A stretch of DNA of 33,749 nucleotides from a virus (IMGVR_UViG_3300036770_003748:1-33749); one strand, 5' to 3'. Shown: positions 7,328-14,577, counted from the stretch's first letter. Made by a program: numbers and translations. Notes: a model not told the origin generated them from the sequence alone.

Positions 7328-9103
7328 ATGAGACTTAATCAAGCCTTACGTGATCGTTTACGGTATGGAATGGGTCAGATTGATGATGTTGGTCAGTCAT
7401 TAAATACTGGTGGTATTCCTGGTGCTGGTATTGCTGCCGAAGGTGGTACGGAAACTACAATCCTTGTAGGGTCTAATAAATACCATGTTCACCTATTTAA
7501 TACAAGTGATACGCTAACATTAAAACCTACTTATGGTTCTATTGAAGACGTAGAATATCTTGTAATTGCTGGTGGTGGTGGTAGTACTTCGGCTGGAAAT
7601 AACGGTGGTGGTGGTGGCGGAGCTGGTGGATATCGTTCATCTGTTACAGGCGAAAACAGTGGGGGTGGAGCTTCTGCTGAATCTAAAACCTTAGTTACTG
7701 GATCGGTTACAGTTACAGTTGGTGCTGGTGGTGCAGTAGCAACTCAAGGCGTAGATTCGACTTTTAATTCTATTACTTCTATCGGTGGCGGAACAGTTAA
7801 TGCATCAGGTGGATCAGGCGGTGGTGGATATGGCACTCAACCATTTAGTTCATCTTTAGCTAATGGTGGAACTGGTACAGCAAATCAAGGATATAACGGT
7901 GGAAATGGAAGAGTTGCAGATCAAACAGCTGATACCGCTGGTGGTGGAGGTGGTGGTGCTGGACAAGCTGGAGCTACAACTACAACTTCTACAGGTGGTG
8001 CAGGTGGTAACGGAGTAAGCTCTTCTATTACTGGAATATCTACAACAAGGGCTGGTGGTGGAGGTGGTGGTGGAGCAGTAGGTGGTGCTGGTGGATCTGG
8101 CGGTGGTGGAGCTGGTGGCGTAAATTCTTGTTCTTCTGGAACTGCTAATACTGGTGGCGGTGCAGGCGGTAGGCGTGCAGGAGGATGTACTGGCGGTTCT
8201 GGCGTTGTAATTGTACGATACTTAGTAGACGACTCAGTACCTCTAACTGGCGGTATATCTGGAAATGGTATTGCTGCTGAGGGTGGTACAGAAAGCACGA
8301 TCACAGTAGGAAGCGACCAATACCGTGTACACGTCTTTGATTCCAGCGGTACGCTTACCATAAAAGACGGCTATGATAGTATTCAAGACGTAGAATATCT
8401 TGTAATTGCTGGTGGTGGTGGAGGTGGTATGGGAGGTCGTGGTGGCGGTGGAGGCGCAGGAGGATATAGATCAAGCGTTACAGGAGAAAATAGTGGTGGT
8501 GGTGCAAGTGCAGAAGCAAAAGTTACAATCACAGAAAATGCTACAATTACTATAGGTGGTGGAGGCACAGGTTCGACAACTACTGTACGTGGTACAAATG
8601 GAAATAATACTATATTTTCATCAATTACAGCGACTGGTGGTGGTATAGGAGGTGGTGTTGAAAACTTGAATAATGCAAACCTTAACGCAGGTAATGGCGG
8701 ATCTGGTGGCGGTGGAGGCGTAGCTCAAACAAGTAATACTGGAACTGGTGGTACAGGAACAACCAATCAAGGTTTTGCTGGTGGAAATGGTAGAAATGTA
8801 AGTGTAAGTCAAAATGCAGGTGGAGGTGGAGGCGCTGGTGGTGCTGGTGTAACTCCAACTACATCTAATGGTGCAAATGGTGGCGCTGGTGTTTCTTCAA
8901 GTATTACAGGAAGTAGTACTGCTCGTGGTGGTGGTGGTGCTGGTGGTACTGCTTCAGGAACAACTGGAACCGCAACAGCAGGTGGTGGAAATGTAAATTC
9001 TAATGGTAGTGCTAATACTGGTGGTGGCGGTGGAGGCTCTCAAAATGCATTATCTGGCGGATCTGGCGGTTCTGGCGTTGTAATTGTACGATATAAAATC
9101 TAA
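7328..9103 (+). CDS. Glycine-rich tail fibre adhesin with two tandem modules
   Basis: A 591-residue protein with two homologous halves of about 280 residues. Each half has a short leader (GIAAEGGTE, then VHLF or VHVF and a Thr-Leu strand), the phrase VEYLVIAGGGG, long glycine runs (GGGGGGAGGYRSS), and an end at SGVVIVRY. The glycine-rich domain is common in aquatic phage tail fibres and resembles the polyglycine sandwich of T-even gp38 adhesins. The first 28 residues are a helical, charged start that may dock to the tail. Two modules in one chain suggest duplication and possible specificity change by recombination: DNA tracts of 37 and 30 bases are identical between the halves. Confidence 0.75.
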   Translation: MRLNQALRDRLRYGMGQIDDVGQSLNTGGIPGAGIAAEGGTETTILVGSNKYHVHLFNTSDTLTLKPTYGSIEDVEYLVIAGGGGSTSAGNNGGGGGGAGGYRSSVTGENSGGGASAESKTLVTGSVTVTVGAGGAVATQGVDSTFNSITSIGGGTVNASGGSGGGGYGTQPFSSSLANGGTGTANQGYNGGNGRVADQTADTAGGGGGGAGQAGATTTTSTGGAGGNGVSSSITGISTTRAGGGGGGGAVGGAGGSGGGGAGGVNSCSSGTANTGGGAGGRRAGGCTGGSGVVIVRYLVDDSVPLTGGISGNGIAAEGGTESTITVGSDQYRVHVFDSSGTLTIKDGYDSIQDVEYLVIAGGGGGGMGGRGGGGGAGGYRSSVTGENSGGGASAEAKVTITENATITIGGGGTGSTTTVRGTNGNNTIFSSITATGGGIGGGVENLNNANLNAGNGGSGGGGGVAQTSNTGTGGTGTTNQGFAGGNGRNVSVSQNAGGGGGAGGAGVTPTTSNGANGGAGVSSSITGSSTARGGGGAGGTASGTTGTATAGGGNVNSNGSANTGGGGGGSQNALSGGSGGSGVVIVRYKI

Positions 9104-9121
9104 ACACAAACATAAAATACT

Positions 9122-9490
9122 ATGGCACATTTTGCACAAGTAGAAAACACAATCGTAAAACAAGTCATCGTTATCAGCGATGCTAATGCACCTGATCCAG
9201 CTCCTGAGCATTCAGAGCCATTGGGTCAGGCATTTATACGTGATGTTCTCAAGCTCGATGGCGAGTGGATTCAAACAAGCTACAATAGCAAGTTTAGAGC
9301 GCATTATGCTGGCATAGGGTATACATGGGATGCAACCAATCAGGTATTCTATGCACCGCAACCTTATCCATCATGGCATCTTGATGCTAATTGGAATTGG
9401 CAAGCGCCTGTACCTTATCCTAATGATGGCAAAGAGTATTATTGGGATGAAGCGAAGCAAGAATGGATTCCGATTGATCTCCCACAATAA
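9122..9490 (+). CDS. Conserved aquatic-phage fibre-associated protein
   Basis: A 122-residue protein of a type often seen beside tail-fibre genes in marine and freshwater phages. Recognisable pieces are MAHFAQVE at the start, a VIVISD strand, GEWIQTSYN, the AGIGYTWD motif, PQPYPSWHLD and PVPYPNDGK with a Trp-rich end. The family has no agreed function; a structural or fibre-assembly role is usually assumed from position. It follows the Gly-rich adhesin by 18 bases and precedes the endolysin by 3. Confidence 0.65.
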   Translation: MAHFAQVENTIVKQVIVISDANAPDPAPEHSEPLGQAFIRDVLKLDGEWIQTSYNSKFRAHYAGIGYTWDATNQVFYAPQPYPSWHLDANWNWQAPVPYPNDGKEYYWDEAKQEWIPIDLPQ

Positions 9491-9493
9491 GCC

Positions 9494-9901
9494 ATGAATA
9501 TATTCAGAGACCAAAACCCATTGGATAGCCTACGCTTTGAGATTAACAAAGTGGGACGTAGCTACAAGGTATCACGTAACTTTACGCTTGGAGAGCTTGC
9601 AAGCAAAGATGGAGCGAATATCGTATTGCTTCATCCTGCGCTTATAATTGCCCTACAAACGATCCGAGACCATGTAGGCAAGCCTATACGTGTCAACAGC
9701 GCTTTCCGCAGTCCTGCGCACAATAAGGCTATCGGTGGAGCATCCAACAGCCTGCATACACTTGGACTTGCAGCCGATGTGGTTATTGACGGCATGACAC
9801 CTATCGAAGTGGCATCACTTGCAAACGACATGGGACTTGGTGGCATAAAAGCATATCCTACGTTTACGCATATTGACGTAGGCAGACATAGAACTTGGTA
9901 A
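9494..9901 (+). CDS. Endolysin, M15 family zinc peptidase
   Basis: A 135-residue protein with the peptidase M15_3 pattern: FTLGELASKDG (30-40), VNSAFRSPAHN (67-77), SLHTLGLAADV (86-96) and THIDVG (125-130). The expected zinc ligands are H88, D95 and H126. Such enzymes cut the peptide part of peptidoglycan (D,D- or L,D-endopeptidase). No signal peptide is seen, so release would need a holin; the next gene is a good candidate. Length is normal for a single-domain phage enzyme. Confidence 0.85.
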   Translation: MNIFRDQNPLDSLRFEINKVGRSYKVSRNFTLGELASKDGANIVLLHPALIIALQTIRDHVGKPIRVNSAFRSPAHNKAIGGASNSLHTLGLAADVVIDGMTPIEVASLANDMGLGGIKAYPTFTHIDVGRHRTW

Positions 9902-9922
9902 CAATTAAACAATCTAATAGAG

Positions 9923-10228
9923 ATGAGCGATATGAACGATGCTGACCGCATGAGACTCGATGGTATCGAGGAGAAGATTGTGCTTCTTGAGGAGCGCATT
10001 ACGACCCTTACCATTAAGTTTGACAAAGTATATTATGCCATTACAGGTAATGAACTTGATGGCAACAGAGGTATCGTATATCGCTTGGAGAAAGCAGAGA
10101 ATAAGGTCAATGACATAGAGCATGACTTCAACCGTATCAAGTGGACGGTGGTAGGATGGGGGATTGGCGCTGGTCTCGTTGGAGGAGGCGTTATGAATAC
10201 TGTCATATCAAAACTGCTTGCACCCTAA
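9923..10228 (+). CDS. Holin-like protein, XhlA-like topology
   Basis: A 101-residue protein directly after the endolysin. Residues 1-75 are charged and predicted helical, with heptad-like spacing (DRMRLDGIEEKIVLLEERI). A single membrane segment lies at the C-terminus (WTVVGWGIGAGLVGGGVM, residues about 74-92). A coiled-coil domain plus one C-terminal span is the XhlA/haemolysin type seen with phage endolysins. No sequence proof of holin activity; the call rests on topology and position. Confidence 0.6.
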   Translation: MSDMNDADRMRLDGIEEKIVLLEERITTLTIKFDKVYYAITGNELDGNRGIVYRLEKAENKVNDIEHDFNRIKWTVVGWGIGAGLVGGGVMNTVISKLLAP

Positions 10229-10244
10229 ACTAACACACGACACA

Positions 10245-11129
10245 ATGATCGATACCAATGTAAGTATTCACCCTGTCACAAAAACTGAGAACGGCAGGGT
10301 TATCACGATACGTCCAGACCTACAAAAAGATAAGGATGTATGGTTCCTACTCACAGCCGACTGGCATTGGGACAACCCTAAGTGTGACAGAGAGTTATTG
10401 GAAAAGCATCTAAAGCAAGCCAAAGAACGTGATGCTGGCGTACTGGTTTTCGGCGATGCCCTCTGCCTCATGCAGGGAAGGGCAGATCGACGCTCATCTA
10501 AAAGCGATATTAGAGAGGAACATAATAATGCAATGTACATCGATTCGGTAATTGATACCTTTTGTGAATGGATAGAGCCGTACAGAGCAAATATGACGCT
10601 ATTAACGTATGGCAATCACGAAACATCTATCCTAAAACATCTTGAGACAGATGTATTGCAAAGAATAAGTGCTATTACCAAGATACCTTTGGGCAAATAT
10701 GACGGCTGGGTGCGTTTTGTACCTACTATATTAACCGAAGATGGTAAAGATACAATAAAACCATCGGTTACAAACCTGTACTATCATCACGGATCTGGTG
10801 GTGGTGGTATTGTAACTAAAGGTGTAATCCAAACCAACAGACGTAATGCATATATCGATAATGCTGATATATTCGTAAGTGGTCACATCCACGAAGCTTG
10901 GATAATGGAAACGCCAAAGGAGAGTATTAGCTCGCATGGTACGATACAGCGTAAGAGCGTGATGCACGTGCAGACTGGAACGTACAAAGAAGAATTTACA
11001 GGCTCAGGATGGCACGTAGAACGTGGCGCACCACCTAAGCCGCTCGGTAGCTGGTGGATGAGAATATACAGAGACAGAGTAAGCGAGACGAGACGATACA
11101 GATACGAATTCATTAGAACGGAACAATAG
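10245..11129 (+). CDS. Calcineurin-like metallophosphoesterase
   Basis: A 294-residue enzyme from ATG 10245; a TTG at 10218 inside the previous gene is an unlikely start. All metal-binding motifs of the family are present: DWH (D39, H41), GD (70-71), GNHE (123-126), HH (181-182) and GHIH (213-216). These enzymes hydrolyse phosphodiesters of nucleic acids, nucleotides or phosphoproteins. The substrate here is unknown; DNA or cyclic-nucleotide cleavage are options. It is the last gene of the late transcription unit, followed by a strong terminator. Confidence 0.85.
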   Translation: MIDTNVSIHPVTKTENGRVITIRPDLQKDKDVWFLLTADWHWDNPKCDRELLEKHLKQAKERDAGVLVFGDALCLMQGRADRRSSKSDIREEHNNAMYIDSVIDTFCEWIEPYRANMTLLTYGNHETSILKHLETDVLQRISAITKIPLGKYDGWVRFVPTILTEDGKDTIKPSVTNLYYHHGSGGGGIVTKGVIQTNRRNAYIDNADIFVSGHIHEAWIMETPKESISSHGTIQRKSVMHVQTGTYKEEFTGSGWHVERGAPPKPLGSWWMRIYRDRVSETRRYRYEFIRTEQ

Positions 11130-11213
11130 GGAACCATAGAGTTGGTGGTAGGCGGTGTGACAGCTTCCTACCTCATCCATCGTAGGATGGGAGTGTGATT
11201 CATGTGTTAATAC

Positions 11214-11247
11214 AAGGCATATCCTTTGATAGGGGTATGCCTTTTTT
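11214..11247 (+). terminator. Rho-independent terminator ending the late operon
   Basis: AAGGCATATCC (11214-11224) pairs with GGGTATGCCTT (11233-11243) in an 11-bp stem with one G-U pair and an 8-nt loop, followed by a T-rich run to 11247 and beyond. It lies 85 bases after the metallophosphoesterase stop and before an AT-rich promoter region, so it separates late from early transcription. Confidence 0.88.
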
Positions 11248-11293
11248 ATTTTCTTGCAGAAGTTTTATAAATCTTATATTTATTAAATAATTA

Positions 11294-11324
11294 TTTTATT
11301 TTTAATAAAAGGTATTTATATTAG
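11294..11324 (+). promoter_or_regulatory. Possible early promoter (TATATTAG box)
   Basis: The stretch 11250-11340 is extremely AT-rich and precedes the first early gene by a short leader. TATATTAG at 11317-11324 differs by one base from the Bacteroidota -7 consensus TAnnTTTG. A TTTT at 11294-11297 is 19 bases upstream, in place of the -33 TTTG. A promoter is expected here because the previous operon ends at 11247, but the exact boxes are a guess. Confidence 0.35.
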
Positions 11325-11354
11325 TTCAAGTCGGTAACACATAATCACACTATC

Positions 11355-11540
11355 ATGAATAACACAATCACAACAGGTTACGAACAGTACGGCATTTCCG
11401 AACTATTGGAAATGTACAACGAATCAAAGTACATGAGCTTCATGTGCTTGCACACGATGGACAAATCAAACTGGCGCAAATGGTGCAAGATCTGCGCTGA
11501 GATTAATTTGACTATACACGTAAAGGAGCAATTACAATGA
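11355..11540 (+). CDS. Small early hypothetical protein (61 residues)
   Basis: First gene after the terminator and the AT-rich promoter region. The 61-residue product is helical and charged, with a Trp/Cys cluster (SNWRKWCKICAEIN, residues 40-53). No known family recognised. It overlaps the next start by 4 bases (ATGA), and AAAGGAG at 11525-11531 inside its end serves as ribosome site for that gene. First-position early genes of phages often affect the host. Confidence 0.6.
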   Translation: MNNTITTGYEQYGISELLEMYNESKYMSFMCLHTMDKSNWRKWCKICAEINLTIHVKEQLQ

Positions 11541-11944
11541 TACATCCTGACGTATACGCACAGCTATCAGCCTTTGCTGAGGCTATCGAGAACGGACAAA
11601 CAAATCCGCTTACAGCTTACATTGAGCTGTATCAATTCAGCGACCTTATCGATGCAATGATGGAAAAGGTCAAGGAGCAAGCCATAGAAGAACGTAGAAA
11701 GTATGGCAATGAAGAAGTTGTCAAGAACGGCTACAAAGTCGAGCTTGGCAAGGGTCGTAGAATATGGCATTACGGTCATAGCAAGCGTTGGAACGAGCTT
11801 AACGAAAGCCGTAAGATGTACGAGGATCTTATGCAAAAAGCTACTATGGGTGCGCAGATTGCCGATGCCGAGACAGGCGAGATGGTAGAACGTGCGCAGG
11901 TTACTTTCACAAATGACTTTATAAGACTTATCGAGGTAAAATAA
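11537..11944 (+). CDS. Early hypothetical protein paired with the ERF gene
   Basis: A 135-residue, largely helical protein (DLIDAMMEKVKEQAIEERRKYG at about residues 34-55) preceded by AAAGGAG. It lies one base upstream of the annealing-protein gene. Small helical genes in this place often accompany single-strand annealing proteins in phages, so a recombination accessory role is possible. No catalytic motif is visible and I do not recognise a family with confidence. Confidence 0.6.
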   Translation: MIHPDVYAQLSAFAEAIENGQTNPLTAYIELYQFSDLIDAMMEKVKEQAIEERRKYGNEEVVKNGYKVELGKGRRIWHYGHSKRWNELNESRKMYEDLMQKATMGAQIADAETGEMVERAQVTFTNDFIRLIEVK

Positions 11945-11945
11945 C

Positions 11946-12605
11946 ATGAGAACATCTGAATCAATCACAAAGATTAGCGCAGCTCTTGTCAAAGCACAGG
12001 GCGAACTTAATGCCGTAAGCAAAGACGGCAACAACCCACACTTCCGAAGCAAGTATGCAACCTTGCAGAATATCGTGGAATCGACACGAGATGTACTACG
12101 CAAGCATAACCTTGCAGTCGTACAGACCTTTGGCGAAACAGATGGTACGTACATCAATCTTAATACGACACTACTTCACGAGTCAGGCGAATATATTTCA
12201 GGCGTATTTACCATGCGTCCAAGCAAGGCAGATCCACAGGGACTTGGATCAGCCACTACATATGCCAGACGCTATGCGCTATCAGCCATTCTTGGCATTG
12301 TAACAGACGAGGATGACGATGGCAATGCAAGTAGTCAATCAAACAGAGATCGTGCGTTAGAGACGAAATATGGAAGCGAGGCGACATCTAACGAGCTACC
12401 GTGGCTTAACGCTGTAGGCAAGAACGGTAACTTCACAGCTACCGGTAACAAGATCATCAAGCGATTCCTTGACGATCCGACTATGGACTGGATTAAAGTA
12501 GCTGAGCATTACCGCATTAGCAAAGAAGATCGTAAGGCTATTGACAATGCTGTTGCAGAAGCTAAGGTGGTATCATCTGCAATACCATCGGAGGTAGAAG
12601 CATGA
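11946..12605 (+). CDS. erf: ERF-family single-strand annealing recombinase
   Basis: A 219-residue protein. Residues 1-135 match the ERF superfamily: ALVKAQGEL near 12, NPHFRSKYATLQNI (29-42), ESGEYISG and the signature LGSATTYARRYALSAILGI with the following acidic TDEDDDGN. ERF proteins form rings on single-stranded DNA and promote annealing of complementary strands during phage recombination and repair. Residues 140-219 are a variable tail with a helical LPWLNAVGKNG segment. It sits in the early DNA-metabolism cluster and overlaps the next gene by ATGA. Confidence 0.88.
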   Translation: MRTSESITKISAALVKAQGELNAVSKDGNNPHFRSKYATLQNIVESTRDVLRKHNLAVVQTFGETDGTYINLNTTLLHESGEYISGVFTMRPSKADPQGLGSATTYARRYALSAILGIVTDEDDDGNASSQSNRDRALETKYGSEATSNELPWLNAVGKNGNFTATGNKIIKRFLDDPTMDWIKVAEHYRISKEDRKAIDNAVAEAKVVSSAIPSEVEA

Positions 12606-12802
12606 GATACCTACCTGAAGATCCAAACCGCAAGATAAAGACGACTCGGGTGAGTCGTCTTATCATCCAACGCAGGAAAGATGATACACTACGCAAGATA
12701 CAAGTAGTGGAATGCAAGGATATGAGATGGTATCCGACACTTAATACCTATGATGATACAACCCAACAACCAAGAAAAATTGATCATGAAATTTGTAGAT
12801 AG
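12602..12802 (+). CDS. Small basic hypothetical protein (66 residues)
   Basis: Starts by ATGA overlap with the ERF gene. The 66-residue product is rich in Arg and Lys (RVSRLIIQRRKDDTLRKIQ), which would suit nucleic-acid binding, but no family is recognised. Its codons 12-21 contain a strong 13-bp hairpin (12634-12664), which may control its translation or may mean this stretch has a role at the DNA or RNA level. Confidence 0.5.
   Translation: MRYLPEDPNRKIKTTRVSRLIIQRRKDDTLRKIQVVECKDMRWYPTLNTYDDTTQQPRKIDHEICR
12634..12664 (+). other. Strong hairpin within the start of a small gene
   Basis: AAGACGACTC (12638-12647) and GAGTCGTCTT (12652-12661) form a perfect 10-bp stem with a GGGT loop. GAT/ATC adds three more pairs beyond a single bulged A. 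No T-tract follows, so it is not a standard terminator. It lies about 30 bases after a start codon. Confidence 0.7.
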
Positions 12803-13004
12803 ACCAAAACTGAGACAAGGTAAGTACGATGACATCATTGAAGCCGTGGGCAAGCTATCAAACGATAATGCCCTTGAGCTTAACCAAATCGAATATGATC
12901 AGACGATAAGTATACGCACCATGATCTGGGCATATTATGGATCACGCAAATATAGAACCAAGTACGATAAAAACTCAAAGGAACTTATTATATGGAAACT
13001 TTAA
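12786..13004 (+). CDS. Small hypothetical protein (72 residues)
   Basis: I chose ATG 12786 (overlap of 17 bases with the previous gene); ATG 12750 in the same frame would overlap by 53. The product has a charged first half and a C-terminal segment ISIRTMIWAYYGSRKYRTKYDK rich in aromatic and basic residues. No family recognised. The next gene starts 12 bases before its stop. Confidence 0.55.
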   Translation: MKFVDRPKLRQGKYDDIIEAVGKLSNDNALELNQIEYDQTISIRTMIWAYYGSRKYRTKYDKNSKELIIWKL

Positions 13005-13180
13005 TCGACCTATTCAGAAATCGGTACAGAGTTGTAAAGATTGAGAACATCTACTTTGTACAGAAAAAGCGAGGCATCTTGCCTTGGACAAACAAGTACA
13101 TTAGCACAGACAAGGAACGTGCAATGTATAGCTTCAGAATACTCACAGGGACACGTGAGATCATAGCGGAGGCATTATGA
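12992..13180 (+). CDS. Small hypothetical protein (62 residues)
   Basis: A 62-residue basic protein with alternating strands (YRVVKIENIYFVQKKRG). It overlaps the gene before it by 13 bases and the gene after it by ATGA, as usual in this compact early block. Function not recognised. Confidence 0.55.
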   Translation: METLIDLFRNRYRVVKIENIYFVQKKRGILPWTNKYISTDKERAMYSFRILTGTREIIAEAL

Positions 13181-13431
13181 ATAGCTATGATAAAACACGC
13201 AAAGCAAATGTTGATGCCTTGCGGTATCTTAACAAGCAATTGACACGTGCCAGTATTATTGTGCTGGAAAATAAGCACGATATGCCAGAGCATTGGGACT
13301 TTGAGGACATAGACGAAGCTCTTGATATTGTGAGAGAATTTTTTGCCGAGATGGAGACCATGTACGAGCTTGACATCGAGGCTTTTATGCAGGAAACATT
13401 ACAAACAAAACTAAGCCACATAACACTATGA
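13177..13431 (+). CDS. Small acidic helical hypothetical protein (84 residues)
   Basis: An 84-residue protein with an acidic centre (WDFEDIDEALDIVREFFAEM, residues about 38-57), predicted mostly helical. It is linked by ATGA overlaps to both neighbours. It precedes the SSB-tail protein and could be an adaptor in the replication or recombination cluster; no family recognised. Confidence 0.55.
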   Translation: MNSYDKTRKANVDALRYLNKQLTRASIIVLENKHDMPEHWDFEDIDEALDIVREFFAEMETMYELDIEAFMQETLQTKLSHITL

Positions 13432-13724
13432 AACGACCAGAACTAAACAAGATCAATCTAAAAGAAGACAAATACCGCAAAAGCGATAAGCATCCATCAC
13501 ACAAAGGCGTTGTCGATATTGACGGCACGTACTACTGGGTATCCGGATGGTTCAACGATGGCGAATGGGGTACTTACTTTAAGGGTGACTTCAAAGCTGT
13601 AACCGATGAAGAAATGGCAAAGTACTTCAGCGATGAGCCGCAAAGCGTACCAGCAGCAAAGCCGGTAAGCAGACCAAGACCGGTCATGGTTGATGATGAC
13701 ATATCAGACGAACTTCCATTCTAA
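13428..13724 (+). CDS. Small SSB-like protein with acidic C-terminal tip
   Basis: A 98-residue protein. Residues 25-55 form beta strands with aromatic residues (DIDGTYYWVSGWFNDGEWGTYFKG) that could bind single-stranded DNA. A Pro/Ala-rich linker (about 65-85) leads to DDDISDELPF at the end, very like the DDDIPF tip by which bacterial SSB recruits repair proteins. It is too short to hold a normal OB fold of about 110 residues. It could be a minimal single-stranded DNA binder or a mimic of the SSB tip. It lies in the early DNA-metabolism cluster. Confidence 0.6.
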   Translation: MKRPELNKINLKEDKYRKSDKHPSHKGVVDIDGTYYWVSGWFNDGEWGTYFKGDFKAVTDEEMAKYFSDEPQSVPAAKPVSRPRPVMVDDDISDELPF

Positions 13725-13734
13725 GGAGTAAGCC

Positions 13735-14058
13735 ATGAATCATATTTTAGAATTTAAAAAACAAGCTGAAGAACTAAATAAACTTTTAGAGAATAACGAT
13801 GATAAGATGAAGAAAATCTTTGATAGATACGACAAACTTGAAAAAGATTTAGATCTTAAAAGCGTTAAACATCAAAACAAATGGCTGTTAGAACAGCTAA
13901 TAGTTGGGCGTAAGATTAGCTCCTACGAAGCTACGCAGCACGGTATACTTAGACTTGCTGCACGTATGTACGACCTACGAAAAAAGGGTCACGATATCAA
14001 GTCTATAACGGCACGAGATGGGTCTAAGTCTTGGGCTGTTTACTATTTGCAAAAATAA
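13735..14058 (+). CDS. Coiled-coil hypothetical protein (107 residues)
   Basis: Preceded by AAGGAG (13723-13728). Residues 1-50 form a charged coiled coil (LEFKKQAEELNKLLENNDDKM). Residues 55-107 look like a compact domain with ISSYEATQHGILRLAARMYDLRKKGHDIK and a final SWAVYYLQK strand, similar in style to small winged-helix domains used for DNA binding. The gene is more AT-rich than its neighbours. Function unknown; a regulator or DNA-binding protein is possible. Confidence 0.6.
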   Translation: MNHILEFKKQAEELNKLLENNDDKMKKIFDRYDKLEKDLDLKSVKHQNKWLLEQLIVGRKISSYEATQHGILRLAARMYDLRKKGHDIKSITARDGSKSWAVYYLQK

Positions 14059-14126
14059 CGACAAAGGTGCAGGATAATGACAATAAGCCATTTACGACAA
14101 CCTGCCCCGATGTTGCTCAACAGACG

Positions 14127-14141
14127 GTTACAATTTGTAAC
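14127..14141. promoter_or_regulatory. Operator-like dyad upstream of the tRNA-like gene
   Basis: GTTACAATTTGTAAC is a perfect 6-bp inverted repeat around a 3-base centre. A second dyad, TATCT-TT-AGATA, follows at 14149-14160, directly before the tRNA-like gene. The sites lie in a 250-base gap with no convincing protein gene, so a protein-binding site is plausible. No binding protein is identified. Confidence 0.35.
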
Positions 14142-14165
14142 GCTTTCGTATCTTTAGATATGGCA

Positions 14166-14256
14166 TCTCTCGTGGTGTAAGTGCGAATAAATAGCACCTT
14201 TGGGTAACAACCTAATTTTTAGTTAGGGGATGCAGGTTCGAATCCTGCCGAGAGAT
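14166..14256 (+). tRNA. tRNA-Lys(UUU)-like gene with a hairpin inserted in the D-loop
   Basis: The acceptor stem is a perfect 7 bp (TCTCTCG 14166-14172 with CGAGAGA 14249-14255). The T-arm is canonical (GCAGG-TTCGAAT-CCTGC, 14232-14248). The anticodon arm is CCTAA-TTTTTAG-TTAGG (14211-14227), giving anticodon UUU at 14218-14220. The region between acceptor and anticodon arm is 38 nt, about 17 too long. It contains GTGC-GAATAAATA-GCAC (14181-14197); without that hairpin the molecule is 74 nt, with A14, G18-G19 and A21 in place and a weak TGT/ACA D-stem. CCA is not encoded and the discriminator would be U, which is unusual. Function as a tRNA is uncertain. Confidence 0.65.
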
Positions 14257-14310
14257 CAAGTATTACTTGACATCACAATTTGTGATAACAACGATAACAC
14301 ATATAACACT

Positions 14311-14577
14311 ATGGCAAACAGAGTACAGCACCTTTGGAACATGAGAGACACGGAGCTACGTATCAATAAACTTGATGCTGGATGCAAAACGATAGAAGAA
14401 GCTATTAAAATGTACGAGCATATTCCAAAGCGAAGAGTATCAATAAGTTACAAGAATAGAAGCATGGGTAGGGTTATCCGAATATGTGATCCACAGCTAT
14501 TCAATACGCTTCATCAAAGATGGGCAGAAGAACATAGCAGAAATGGAAACGTAATGAGCAAGATGTATGAAGTTTAG
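14311..14577 (+). CDS. Small hypothetical protein (88 residues)
   Basis: I start it at ATG 14311; the frame stays open upstream to an ATG at 14230, but that lies inside the tRNA-like T-arm. The 88-residue product is basic and helical (HLWNMRDTELRINKLDAGCK, then YKNRSMGRVIRI). No family recognised. It overlaps the VRR-NUC nuclease gene by 11 bases, so it belongs to the DNA-metabolism block. Confidence 0.55.
   Translation: MANRVQHLWNMRDTELRINKLDAGCKTIEEAIKMYEHIPKRRVSISYKNRSMGRVIRICDPQLFNTLHQRWAEEHSRNGNVMSKMYEV

Noticed and set aside
7921-8568. Minus-strand proline-rich frames
   Set aside because: Complement of the glycine-rich GGT/GGC codons of the adhesin gene.
14077-14157. 26-codon frame before the tRNA-like gene
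   Set aside because: Very short, no ribosome site, and it covers operator-like dyads; coding not supported.
14230-14310. Upstream start (ATG 14230) for the 88-residue gene
   Set aside because: The ATG lies inside the T-arm of the tRNA-like gene; ATG 14311 is the better start.
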